Under the pieces are notes generated by a model. That model was not told the origin of the DNA. It made no database searches and saw only the letters and a list, made by a program, of their open reading frames with translations. This document shows positions 52,549 through 60,802 of a DNA stretch of 64,000 nt, piece after piece (positions within the stretch are counted from its first letter, which is position 1; each line of letters starts with the position of its first letter). The position numbers and the translations under genes were made by a program. This DNA is from UBA4636 sp963650915 (GTDB lineage Bacteria > Bacillota > Clostridia > Christensenellales > Borkfalkiaceae): the NCBI GenBank assembly GCA_963650915.1, contig CAVJMJ010000010.1, positions 1 through 64,000 on the forward strand, written 5' to 3'.

Positions 52549-55353
52549 ATGCAAAAATACGATGTTACGGGCATGAGTTGTGCGGCGTGCTCGAGTAGAA
52601 TCGAAAAGGTCGTTTCTAAACTCGACGGCGTTAAAAATTGCTCGGTAAATTTACTTTTGAATTCCATGATTGTCGAGGGCGATATCGACCCCGATACGGT
52701 AATTATGGCGGTCGAGCGTGCAGGTTACGGCGCAAAACTTAGAGATTCAGGCGCAAGCCAAAATTCCACAGTATTCCAAAATTCAGGCGCAAATGCGAGC
52801 GCAAATGTCGGCGTGAGCCAAGGCATGGACGCATTTCAAAATTCCGCCACATATCAAAATGCGGGTGTAAGCCAAGATTCCTGTACGTTGCAAAATTCGG
52901 ATAGCGTGTCCCAAAATTCTTGCACTTTGCAAAATTCGGGCGCATTTCAAAATTCTTCCACGGTACAAAATTCGGGCGGGGGTAAAGCAGAAAAGGGCGG
53001 TAGTAAAAGGGCGAAAAAACGGATAAAGACTTACGACGAAGAAATTTCAAAAATGAAAAAAAGGTTGTTTTCTTCGCTCGCGTTTTTGATTGTGCTTATG
53101 TACGTTTCGATGGGGCATATGATGTTCGGTTTCCCCTTGCCCGCATTTTTTAACGGCAACCACGTGGCGATGGGGCTTTTGGAAATGCTCCTTACCATTA
53201 TTATAATGGTCATCAATCAAAAGTTCTTTATAAGCGGGTTCAAAAGCCTGATACGGCGGGCGCCGAATATGGACGCACTCGTCGCAATCGGCTCCATGAC
53301 GGCGTTTATTTACAGTACCGTATCACTTTTTTTGATGACGGACGCCGTTACGCGCGGAGATAACGCTTTGGCGGGAAAATACATGGACGAGTTTTATTTC
53401 GAGTCCGCCGCAATGATTCTTACGCTTATCACCCTCGGCAAACTGTTGGAAGCGTATTCCAAGGGCAAAACGACCAATGCATTAAAAAGCCTTGCTTTAC
53501 TGAAACCGCAGTCGGCAACCGTACTCGTCGACGGTAAGGAAGTTACGGTTCCCATTGCAAAAATCAAAATCGGCGACACTTTTATAGTTCACCCCGGGGA
53601 AGCCGTCCCGGTGGACGGAATTGTTTTAAGCGGTAACAGTGCAATCGACGAATCCATGCTTACGGGCGAGTCGGTACCGTCCGATAAAAGCGAAAACAGC
53701 CTCGTGTTTTCGGGGACTTTGAACAGTTACGGCTTTTTAACGTGCAGGGCGACCAAGGTCGGTGAGGACACTACGCTGTCTAAAATCATTAAAACCGTCG
53801 AAGAGGTTTCGATGACCAAAGCACCCATTGCAAAAATCGCAGATAAAGTTTCAGGCGTTTTCGTGCCGACCGTCATCGGCATTGCACTCGTTACGGTAAT
53901 AGTTTGGCTTGCAGTCGGCAAGTCCGTCGGGTTTGCACTCGCAAGAGGAATTTCCGTACTCGTTATAAGTTGCCCCTGCGCTTTGGGGCTTGCCACCCCC
54001 GTCGCAATTATGGTGGGTAGCGGTGTTGGTGCGAAAAACGGCATTTTGTTTAAAACGGCAGAATCCCTCGAAAAAACCGGCGAGGCAAAAATCGTCGTTC
54101 TCGATAAAACGGGGACGATTACCGAGGGTAAACCGTCGGTTACCGACGTCGTCCCATGCGTGGGGGTAACTTCAAGCGAACTTTTAACCTACGCTTTTGC
54201 CTTGGAAGCAAAAAGCGAACACCCCTTGTCCCTTGCCGTAAAGGACGAGGCGGAAAGGAAAAATATCGAACGGTTGGAGGTCGAAAACTTTCAAAATATG
54301 TCCGGTAACGGGCTTATAGCCCGACTTTTTGGCAAAACCTTAGTCGGCGGAAACTATAACTTTATTAAAAATTACGCTAAGATATCGGATGAAATTCGCG
54401 ATGCTTCGGACAGACTGTCTAACGAGGGCAAAACTCCCCTTTACTTTTCTTACGACGGGAAACTTTTGGGCGTTATAGCCGTTGCGGATACCATAAAACC
54501 AGATAGCGTTGACGCTATTAAAAAATTGCAAAAGTCGGGGCTAAAAGTTGTGATGCTTACCGGCGATAACCAAAAAACGGCTAACGCCATCGGAAAAATA
54601 GTCGGCGTCGACGAGGTTATTTCGGGCGTGCTTCCCGACGGCAAACAACGGGTTATCGACGACCTTAAAAAACAAGGTTCGGTCATTATGGTCGGCGACG
54701 GCATCAACGACGCTTTGGCTCTTACGACCGCCGACGTCGGCATTGCTATCGGCAAAGGCTCGGACGTCGCAATAGATTCCGCCGACGTGGTTTTGATGAA
54801 AAACAGCCTCGAAGGCGTCTTTACCGCCGTAAATTTGAGCAAGTCGACGCTAAGAAATATCAAGGAAAACCTGTTTTGGGCGTTCTTTTATAATTCTTTG
54901 GGCATTCCCCTCGCCGCGGGCGCGTTTATAAATTTGTTCGGTTGGCAGTTGAACCCCATGTTCGGCGCGGCGGCTATGAGTTTGTCAAGTTTCTTCGTCG
55001 TCATGAACGCTTTACGCCTTAACCTTTTTAAACCGAATAAAAACAGTAAAAATAAAAACGTTAACCGCAGTGGCGACACGAATAAAAATTGCGAAGTTAA
55101 CTGCAGTGGCGGAACGAATAACAATTGCGACAAGGAGGTCGTTATGAATAAAACTTTAAAAATAAACGGTATGATGTGCGGACACTGCGAAGCCCACGTC
55201 AAAAAAGCCCTCGAAGCAATCGACGGCGTAAAATCTGCGGAGGCAAACCACGTAAACGGCACGGCTAAAGTCGTGCTTGATAAAGAGGTTTCCGACAACG
55301 CACTGAAATCCGCCGTCGAAGCCGAAGGTTATACCGTTACCGAAATCATTTAA
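52549..55353 (+). CDS. copA: Copper-exporting P1B-type ATPase with fused C-terminal CopZ domain
   Basis: This 934-residue Cu(I) exporter has an N-terminal HMA domain with GMSCAAC (C11, C14), a low-complexity QNS-rich linker (about 66-144) absent from normal CopA, TM helices with CPC (C475-P-C477), DKTGT (D519) and GDGINDALAL. An Asn/Lys-rich linker (about 830-865) leads to a second HMA domain, GMMCGHC (C877, C880). Canonical Firmicute operons carry CopZ as a separate gene. Here the frame is continuous, but an internal start with its own ribosome site remains. A dispersed motif copy encodes GNGLIARLF. Confidence 0.93.
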   Translation: MQKYDVTGMSCAACSSRIEKVVSKLDGVKNCSVNLLLNSMIVEGDIDPDTVIMAVERAGYGAKLRDSGASQNSTVFQNSGANASANVGVSQGMDAFQNSATYQNAGVSQDSCTLQNSDSVSQNSCTLQNSGAFQNSSTVQNSGGGKAEKGGSKRAKKRIKTYDEEISKMKKRLFSSLAFLIVLMYVSMGHMMFGFPLPAFFNGNHVAMGLLEMLLTIIIMVINQKFFISGFKSLIRRAPNMDALVAIGSMTAFIYSTVSLFLMTDAVTRGDNALAGKYMDEFYFESAAMILTLITLGKLLEAYSKGKTTNALKSLALLKPQSATVLVDGKEVTVPIAKIKIGDTFIVHPGEAVPVDGIVLSGNSAIDESMLTGESVPSDKSENSLVFSGTLNSYGFLTCRATKVGEDTTLSKIIKTVEEVSMTKAPIAKIADKVSGVFVPTVIGIALVTVIVWLAVGKSVGFALARGISVLVISCPCALGLATPVAIMVGSGVGAKNGILFKTAESLEKTGEAKIVVLDKTGTITEGKPSVTDVVPCVGVTSSELLTYAFALEAKSEHPLSLAVKDEAERKNIERLEVENFQNMSGNGLIARLFGKTLVGGNYNFIKNYAKISDEIRDASDRLSNEGKTPLYFSYDGKLLGVIAVADTIKPDSVDAIKKLQKSGLKVVMLTGDNQKTANAIGKIVGVDEVISGVLPDGKQRVIDDLKKQGSVIMVGDGINDALALTTADVGIAIGKGSDVAIDSADVVLMKNSLEGVFTAVNLSKSTLRNIKENLFWAFFYNSLGIPLAAGAFINLFGWQLNPMFGAAAMSLSSFFVVMNALRLNLFKPNKNSKNKNVNRSGDTNKNCEVNCSGGTNNNCDKEVVMNKTLKINGMMCGHCEAHVKKALEAIDGVKSAEANHVNGTAKVVLDKEVSDNALKSAVEAEGYTVTEII
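52744..52980 (+). repeat. Low-complexity coding repeats in the CopA linker
   Basis: Imperfect units built on CAAAATTC (Q-N-S) recur about every 18-24 bp and stay in frame. Confidence 0.8.
54305..54331. repeat. Dispersed motif copy 12 (inside copA)
   Basis: GTAACGGGCTTATAGCCCGA then CTTTTT, translated on the plus strand as GNGLIARLF within the nucleotide-binding domain. Confidence 0.75.
55144..55353 (+). CDS. copZ: CopZ-like copper chaperone from an internal start in copA
   Basis: An ATG at 55144, in frame with copA (codon 866), is preceded by a perfect AAGGAGG (55132-55138) at 5-nt spacing. It would give a 69-residue HMA protein with GMMCGHCEAHV, the size of normal CopZ. The same bases that form the ribosome site are read as KEV in the fusion. 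A separate product is inferred, not proven. A 35-bp direct repeat (ending AATTGCGA) fills the linker before it. Confidence 0.6.
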   Translation: MNKTLKINGMMCGHCEAHVKKALEAIDGVKSAEANHVNGTAKVVLDKEVSDNALKSAVEAEGYTVTEII

Positions 55354-55506
55354 CTTAGCGTTACCGAAAACTTTAATTTACAACAAGTTAAATGTAACAA
55401 AAAGTGCAAAAACTTACGTCTTAATGTAGTAAAAAATGCAAAACGCTTTTAAGTAAAATTACAACGCAAAACGCTACAAAAGTAAAGTGCTAAAAACACA
55501 AAAAAC

Positions 55507-55547
55507 CCGCCTATAAGCCCGTTTCCGAGCCTATAGGCGGTTTTTTT
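55507..55547. terminator. Bidirectional terminator built from dispersed motif copy 13
   Basis: CCGCCTATA (55507-55515) and TATAGGCGG (55532-55540) pair around AGCCCGTTTCCGAGCC, followed by T7. The left half is the dispersed motif. It serves copA and the converging aconitase X genes. Confidence 0.85.
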
Positions 55548-55592
55548 AAAATAAGACAAGGGGGATGATCTTATTAAAATAACTATAAAAAA

Positions 55593-56033
55593 TTACAAAA
55601 TCGTAACGGTGCCGTCTTCTTTTACTTCAATCGTATCGCCCGTTTTTACGGTTGATAAAAACTCGTCGCCGAGTTGGTCGACTGCGATAAGTTTACTGTT
55701 TTCCCATACGACGGAAAGTATTACGCCTGCGCCCGCAAGCGAGTCGATGTGTTCGGAAAACAGCATGCAAGCGGGGTTGATACCCATCGAGCAGATAACC
55801 TGAATTACCATACCGCCCGTCGTCGAACCGATGGTTTGCGGAAGGCAAAGCGCCTTACCCGTAATGTTTTTGCCGTAAATATCGGGGTTGTTTTGGTCGG
55901 CGACTATTACTTGTTTTGCATTGGATAGTGCGGATTTTTGGAAGGTTGCAAGCGTGTTGACACCTTGATGCGAAACCACCGCTTCGCCTTTAAAATAACC
56001 GCCGTTTATAACGCGTCCTTTAAATTGCTTCAT
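55593..56033 (-). CDS. Aconitase X swivel-domain (small) subunit
   Basis: This 146-residue DUF126/AcnX_swivel protein has GYFKGEAVVSHQGVN, GKALCLPQTIGSTTGG and VDQLGDEFLSTVKTGD. It pairs with the large subunit encoded just upstream. AAGGAGG overlapping the large subunit stop drives its translation. Characterised relatives include bacterial cis-3-hydroxyproline dehydratase and archaeal phosphomevalonate dehydratase. The substrate here is unknown. Confidence 0.9.
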   Translation of the reverse strand: MKQFKGRVINGGYFKGEAVVSHQGVNTLATFQKSALSNAKQVIVADQNNPDIYGKNITGKALCLPQTIGSTTGGMVIQVICSMGINPACMLFSEHIDSLAGAGVILSVVWENSKLIAVDQLGDEFLSTVKTGDTIEVKEDGTVTIL

Positions 56034-56035
56034 TT

Positions 56036-57331
56036 TTAGCCCTCCTTGTTTCCCGTTATAATGTCTAAAAGTTCGTCGTCTTTATAGTACCTTGCTACCG
56101 AATAAGTCCTCAATTTGTTTGAACAGGTCATCATTCTTCTCGACTTAGTAAGCGGATTCGACGTGTACATGAGCGGGCAGATGCAAGTGACCCTTGCCCC
56201 CGTTTTTATAAGTTTTTGATACTTTTCGGTCTTTACGAACTCTTCTCTTACCGGCGGTGCCGTGCAAAGGACGGTTTGGCAGGTTACCTTGTCGTTACCG
56301 CTTCTTTGCAAGCCGTCAATGATTTTGTCCGCCCAGTCTTCGAGTTGTACCCTCGATAAATGGGGACAACCGATAAAGGCAAGCGTTCCCGATTTTTCGG
56401 GGTGCTTCCACATAACGGGGTAAGACTTATAAACTCTTTCGAGTTCCTTGTCGTCGATGACGTACTCTTTGTAATTCTCTTCAAGCAAACTTTCGCCGAG
56501 TTCGACAGCCTCGGGCGTAAGGTTTTCGATGTGGTAAAGCCCTACCGCGCCGTTTGACGCCGTCGCCGCTCCGAAATCTTTTAAATATGCCTTGCATTCG
56601 TCGGTAAGTTCGGTGCCTATCCATTTGTCAAGCCCTACTACGTAAGGTACGTCTTCCATAACCTTAATGCCGATTGCCGAGCCGAGAATTTGCGGAATGG
56701 GTTTTTTGGTCGTTTTTACTATTACCTTCCACTTCGCCTTTCTGCCTTCGTCGGTTAAAAGCCCGAATTTGGGAACGTAACCTATTATCGAGCCGAAAAT
56801 GTCTATCATGCCCGAGTTACGATTGCATCTTGCGCCCAACACCGAGTTTGCGTAGTTTACCGCACTCGATTCCGCCCAAGAGAGTATGTCGCCTTTTTTG
56901 GGAACGTTGCCCATTTCGTCAAAGTAGCAGGCGCAACTAAACGCATCCTTTGATTTTAACCCGAGTTTGGTAAGTTGGGCTTCGTAATCATTTTGCTTTC
57001 CGTATAATATCGTTGAGAACAAAAGTTTGTCGAGTAAATTGCATTTTACGTTTTTAAAATCGACGGGACGGGGGTCCATCGTGAACCCTTCTTCCACCTT
57101 TAACCCCGCCGAAATTAGTTCGTCCATAGTGCGGTAAACGGGTTTTAAAAGGGATAGCCCGAACGAGGTAACGAGGTGACCTTCGCCGTGGGTTACCTTG
57201 ACGAGTTCGTCGGCTTCGAACATATCGCCGTAACGGACGATTGTTTCCATGACCTTTGCTTTGACTTCGCCTTCCGAGCCGTTTAAAACGGCAAGTTGCT
57301 CGTCGGTTAATTTCATTTTATATTCGTACAT
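56036..57331 (-). CDS. Aconitase X catalytic (large) subunit
   Basis: This 431-residue DUF521/AcnX protein has MKLTDEQLAVLNGSEGE at the start, THGEGHLVTSFG, GMIDIFGSIIGYVPKFG, AFIGCPHLS, and CICPLMY. Several conserved cysteines are available for an Fe or Fe-S centre. It is likely a hydro-lyase acting on a small hydroxy acid. AAGGAG lies 7 nt before the ATG. The flavoprotein gene upstream on the same strand suggests a dehydrate-then-reduce pathway (inference). Confidence 0.9.
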   Translation of the reverse strand: MYEYKMKLTDEQLAVLNGSEGEVKAKVMETIVRYGDMFEADELVKVTHGEGHLVTSFGLSLLKPVYRTMDELISAGLKVEEGFTMDPRPVDFKNVKCNLLDKLLFSTILYGKQNDYEAQLTKLGLKSKDAFSCACYFDEMGNVPKKGDILSWAESSAVNYANSVLGARCNRNSGMIDIFGSIIGYVPKFGLLTDEGRKAKWKVIVKTTKKPIPQILGSAIGIKVMEDVPYVVGLDKWIGTELTDECKAYLKDFGAATASNGAVGLYHIENLTPEAVELGESLLEENYKEYVIDDKELERVYKSYPVMWKHPEKSGTLAFIGCPHLSRVQLEDWADKIIDGLQRSGNDKVTCQTVLCTAPPVREEFVKTEKYQKLIKTGARVTCICPLMYTSNPLTKSRRMMTCSNKLRTYSVARYYKDDELLDIITGNKEG

Positions 57332-57360
57332 GTCGTATCTCCTTATCGTATTTAATATAA

Positions 57361-57520
57361 AAACCGTAAATTTCAGTCGTTTTTTGCCGTTAACGGGCTT
57401 ATAGCCCGACTTTTTTAGTCAAACCGATACAGTTTCCGTGTTGCGGTTTACTTTTTTATTTAACCGCAATTTTAATCGTTTTTTGCAGTTAACGGGCTTA
57501 TAGACGGACTTTTACGGTTT
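57361..57520. repeat. Two dispersed motif copies (14, 15) in a roughly 100-bp direct duplication
   Basis: AACGGGCTTATAGCCCGACT (from about 57392) and AACGGGCTTATAGACGGACT (from about 57490) each follow a TCGTTTTTTGC(C/A)GTT context, so the surrounding ~45 bp are also duplicated. Confidence 0.8.
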
Positions 57521-57534
57521 TACGAGCTAATTTT

Positions 57535-59589
57535 TTAAATCTTCATTGCGACGTCCCAAGCGCCCCAGATAACCGTTCTTAAGTTACCGACTTTTTTGCA
57601 ATCGCCTACGAGATAGGTGTTTGAAGATTTTTCAAAAGCGGGTGTGGGATGATAGCCCATCGAGCGAATTACGCTGTCTGCTTTTATGTCGAACTTTTTA
57701 CCCTCTTTATCCATAACGGTTACGAAGCCGTCGGATACCGAAACGAGTTTGGTTTCGAGATGGGTTTCCACTTTGTTGAGTTCAAAGAAGTCACGTAGGT
57801 ATGAACTGTTGGCAAGGCATACGCCCGTGACCGCGATAAGGTCGTTTTTCATTTCGACGATTACGGGTTCGTGTCCTTTTTTGAATAAATCGTATGCGAT
57901 TTCGCAACCGGTAAGCCCGCCGCCGATTACGACGACTCTGTGTCCGACTTCTTTGCCGTACAAATATTCGCAGGCTTCCATTGCTTTATCGATGCCTTCG
58001 ATGCGTGGTTTGTTTGCAGTACCGCCCGTTGCGACGACTATTTCGTCGAAGCCGTTAAGTTGTGCTTTGTCGGTTATCGTTTGATTGAATTTTACTTCGA
58101 TGCCGAGGTCTTTAATTTGTTTGGCGTACCATGCAAGAAGTTCGCGATCCTTTTCTTTAAAGGAAGGCGCGCTTGCAGCGTTGAACACACCGCCGAGTTT
58201 ATCGGACTTTTCAAAAATTATCGGTTCGTGTCCGCGAAGTTTTAAAACTCTCGCTACTTCCATACCGCCTATACCGGCACCGATGACGGCAACTTTTTTA
58301 GGCTTTTTAGTCGGAACGATTTTGTATTTTTCAGACTGCATGGTTTCGGGGTTTATCGCACAACGCGCCATACCCATGTTGTCTTTTAGCGATTGGTCGT
58401 TTGCGACGCCCTTATAGTGGCACATGTTAAAGCATGCGTTATGGCAACAAATGCAGGGGCGAATTTCATCTTCCTTTCCCGCCATCGTTTTGGTAATCCA
58501 TTCGGGGTCGGCAAGGAATTGACGAGCAACGCCCATTGCGTCGATTTCACCATTTGAAACGGCTTTAGCCGCAACGTCCATAGTCATACGACCGGCGCAT
58601 ACCACGGGGATGTCGACGAATTTTTTGATGTGCGCAACGTAACTTAAATTGCAGTTCATATCCATGTACATAGGCGGATGAGCCCAGTACCAAGCGTCGT
58701 AAGTGCCGTTGTCGCAGTTCAACATGTCGTAGCCTGCGTCCTGCAAATATTTTGCGGCTTTTTCGCTTTCTTCCATATCGCGCCCGACTTCGACGTAATC
58801 TTCGCCGGGAAGTGCGCCTTTGCCGAAACCTTTGGTTTTGGATACGACGGAGTAACGCAACGAAACGGGGTAATCCTTTCCGCAAACGGCTTTAATCGCC
58901 TTTACTATTTCGACGGGGAAACGATATCTGTTTTCAAAGGAACCGCCGTATTCGTCGGTACGGAGGTTGGTGTATTTCATTGTAAATTGGTCGAGAAGAT
59001 AACCTTCGTGTACGGCGTGAATTTCCACCCCGTCGACGCCCGCTTCTTTCAGTAAAGCGGCTGTTTTGGCAAACCCGTCTATCATTTCCTTTATTTCTTT
59101 TACGGTAAGCGGACGGGAAGTGCAAGTATCGTCCCACCTGTTCGGCGTGGCACTCGCGCTTGCGGTAAGATAATCGACGTTTAAAACAGGCTTCATTAGC
59201 GTGCCTAAAAATTTGTTTTTAAGGGCTTTTACCATGATGTCGTTTATCGCTAAACTTCTGCCGAAACCGGCGGTAAGTTGAACGAACATCTTTGCACCCG
59301 TTTTATGGAATTCTTCCATAAACTCTTTTAACTGCTTAAATTTGCCTTTGCCCTGCCACAGCCATTTTCCCATAAGAGTGTCTTTGATGGGAGCAATGCC
59401 CGGAAGTATCAAACCGACGTTGTTTTTTGCTCTTTCGAGTAAAAAGTTAGCGGCTTCCTTGTCAAAATGGTTAGGCTCTAACCAACCGAAAATGGAAGTT
59501 CCGCCCATACTCGTCATAACGATTCTGTTTTTGATTTCAACATTCCCGATCTTCCACGGGGTAAACAGCGATTCGTAATTTTGATTCAT
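57535..59589 (-). CDS. Old-yellow-enzyme-family FMN/Fe-S/FAD oxidoreductase (dienoyl-CoA reductase/BaiCD-like)
   Basis: This 684-residue protein has an N-terminal TIM barrel (NRIVMTSMGGTSIFG, VEIHAVHEGYLLDQF, NRYRFPVEIV). The 4Fe-4S cluster motif CICCHNACFNMCHY follows. A C-terminal dinucleotide-binding pair has VIGAGIGGMEVARVL and VVVIGGGLTGCEIAYDL. Family members reduce C=C bonds of enoates or enoyl-CoAs. The start at 59589 follows AAAGGA. The longer frame contains the leader repeats. It is probably linked to aconitase X function. Confidence 0.88.
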   Translation of the reverse strand: MNQNYESLFTPWKIGNVEIKNRIVMTSMGGTSIFGWLEPNHFDKEAANFLLERAKNNVGLILPGIAPIKDTLMGKWLWQGKGKFKQLKEFMEEFHKTGAKMFVQLTAGFGRSLAINDIMVKALKNKFLGTLMKPVLNVDYLTASASATPNRWDDTCTSRPLTVKEIKEMIDGFAKTAALLKEAGVDGVEIHAVHEGYLLDQFTMKYTNLRTDEYGGSFENRYRFPVEIVKAIKAVCGKDYPVSLRYSVVSKTKGFGKGALPGEDYVEVGRDMEESEKAAKYLQDAGYDMLNCDNGTYDAWYWAHPPMYMDMNCNLSYVAHIKKFVDIPVVCAGRMTMDVAAKAVSNGEIDAMGVARQFLADPEWITKTMAGKEDEIRPCICCHNACFNMCHYKGVANDQSLKDNMGMARCAINPETMQSEKYKIVPTKKPKKVAVIGAGIGGMEVARVLKLRGHEPIIFEKSDKLGGVFNAASAPSFKEKDRELLAWYAKQIKDLGIEVKFNQTITDKAQLNGFDEIVVATGGTANKPRIEGIDKAMEACEYLYGKEVGHRVVVIGGGLTGCEIAYDLFKKGHEPVIVEMKNDLIAVTGVCLANSSYLRDFFELNKVETHLETKLVSVSDGFVTVMDKEGKKFDIKADSVIRSMGYHPTPAFEKSSNTYLVGDCKKVGNLRTVIWGAWDVAMKI

Positions 59590-59820
59590 TGCGTTCCGTC
59601 CTTTAAATATAGATTTTCTTATTCGATACGGGTAATATCGTTTGTAAAACGTGGACGGCTTTTGCCGTGCCCGCAACTGCGTTTGCCGTGCCTTCAAACG
59701 CTTTTTTAGTATAGAAACGTTTGAGTTTCGCCGTGCCCTCGACCGCTTTTTTGCCGTATGGGGTCTGCTTTTTTGCCGTAACACCGCTTTTTAAGCGACT
59801 TTTACCCTATCTTTATATTT
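59590..59820 (-). other. Leader of the flavoprotein gene with degenerate repeats
   Basis: It holds TTTGCCGTGCC-type imperfect repeats at about 59650-59770, also readable as a spurious basic ORF extension. No known riboswitch is seen. Confidence 0.45.
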
Positions 59821-59849
59821 ATTATACAGGACTATATTACCAATGTCAA
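59821..59849 (-). promoter_or_regulatory. Promoter of the flavoprotein (and possibly aconitase X) genes
   Basis: Perfect TTGACA (59844-59849) and TATAAT (59821-59826) have a 17-bp spacer. The leader is about 225 nt. Confidence 0.85.
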
Positions 59850-60046
59850 TGCTTATCTTGTAAATTTACCGCCCTTTTCACCGTTTTTTTACTAACTGCG
59901 TTATTTTGAAAACTTTAACGAAATGTCGGGCATTTTATTCGATATTATGCGTAGCGAAAGGTACTTGCAAGCCTTTTTACATAACAAAAAAACGCATTTA
60001 TATTGCCATGACGCATTAAAATATTATTTTATTTATCGACTTAAAC

Positions 60047-60140
60047 AAAAAAAGCCGAACGGCGTTCGGCAAGTTTGCTCGGCGTTCGGCAAGTTTGCTC
60101 GGCGTTCGGCAATTTTACTCGGCATTCGGCATATTCGACT
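60047..60140 (-). terminator. Terminator of the HMA gene with 20-bp tandem expansion
   Basis: On the minus strand GCCGAACG and CGTTCGGC pair and are followed by T7. The half-stem is repeated as four 20-bp units (GGCGTTCGGCAAGTTTGCTC, 60061-60140). Confidence 0.8.
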
Positions 60141-60141
60141 T

Positions 60142-60396
60142 TTATTTAAAAAAGCCGAAAAGCCCCTTTTTTTCAAAACTTTCTTCGCTTTCGAAAGTTA
60201 TGCCGTAGCCGTCGTTAGATACGGCGTTTATCACGGCGTCTTTATCGATAGGTTCTTTGGAAGTAATTACCGTTTCGCCTTTTATGTGCGACGATTTAAC
60301 CGTTTTTGCGTTAACAGCCCGCCTTATTAAATCGTTTACGTGGCTTTCGCACATCCCGCAACGCATCCCTTCAACTTTAAAAACGTATTTATACAT
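60142..60396 (-). CDS. HMA-domain metal-binding protein (CopZ-like)
   Basis: This 84-residue heavy-metal-associated domain protein has GMRCGMCESHVNDLI (Cys pair CGMC) and the typical second-half IDKDAVINAVSNDGYG. It is a probable soluble Cu chaperone or a related metal-binding protein. It lies about 5 kb from the copper operon on the other strand with its own promoter. AAGGAG lies 6 nt before the ATG at 60396, so the longer basic extension is rejected. Confidence 0.85.
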   Translation of the reverse strand: MYKYVFKVEGMRCGMCESHVNDLIRRAVNAKTVKSSHIKGETVITSKEPIDKDAVINAVSNDGYGITFESEESFEKKGLFGFFK

Positions 60397-60510
60397 AAAT
60401 TTCTCCTTTTCGGTAGTATTTTCTTTTTTGCCTTTATAAACCGACACTTTTGTTTTAGCCGTTTTTCTTTTATAAAAACGACGTTTTATTTGTCGTTTTT
60501 TTTGATGAAA

Positions 60511-60526
60511 CAACTGTATACAGTTG
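60511..60526. promoter_or_regulatory. Perfect 16-bp palindrome in the HMA gene leader
   Basis: CAACTGTATACAGTTG lies about 115 bp upstream of the start codon and about 110 bp downstream of the promoter. It is a candidate operator of an unknown regulator. It does not resemble the CsoR sites. Confidence 0.4.
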
Positions 60527-60638
60527 CCGTTTGTCTTTTTGGATAAAACGGCGTTTTATTTGCCGTTTTTTTTGATGAAGCGGTATTTTTTGTCGTTAGT
60601 GCAAAAAAGAATAAACCGAAACCGTTTTTTACGGCTAA

Positions 60639-60667
60639 ATAATATCACCGTAAAATAAGTATGTCAA
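60639..60667 (-). promoter_or_regulatory. Promoter of the HMA gene
   Basis: TTGACA (60662-60667) and TATTAT (60639-60644) have a 17-bp spacer. The leader of about 235 nt contains a CGTTTTATTTGTCG-type direct repeat. Confidence 0.75.
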
Positions 60668-60765
60668 GCAAATTTTAATCAATATGAAACTTTTTTCATA
60701 TTATAATTACTGCTTAAATTTTTTTACCGTTGAAAAGGAAAATATATAAGCCTTTTTACATACGA

Positions 60766-60797
60766 AAAAGTCGGGCGATTTAACGCCCGACTTTTAA
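60766..60797 (-). terminator. Terminator of the InlB-repeat lipoprotein gene
   Basis: A perfect 12-bp stem AAAAGTCGGGCG / CGCCCGACTTTT with a 6-nt loop and T-rich 3' flank. Confidence 0.85.
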
Positions 60798-60802
60798 AAA
60801 TC

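Noticed and set aside
59590..59784. 65-residue basic N-terminal extension of the flavoprotein.
   Set aside because: It is the translated leader repeats. The ribosome site and the family start are at 59589.
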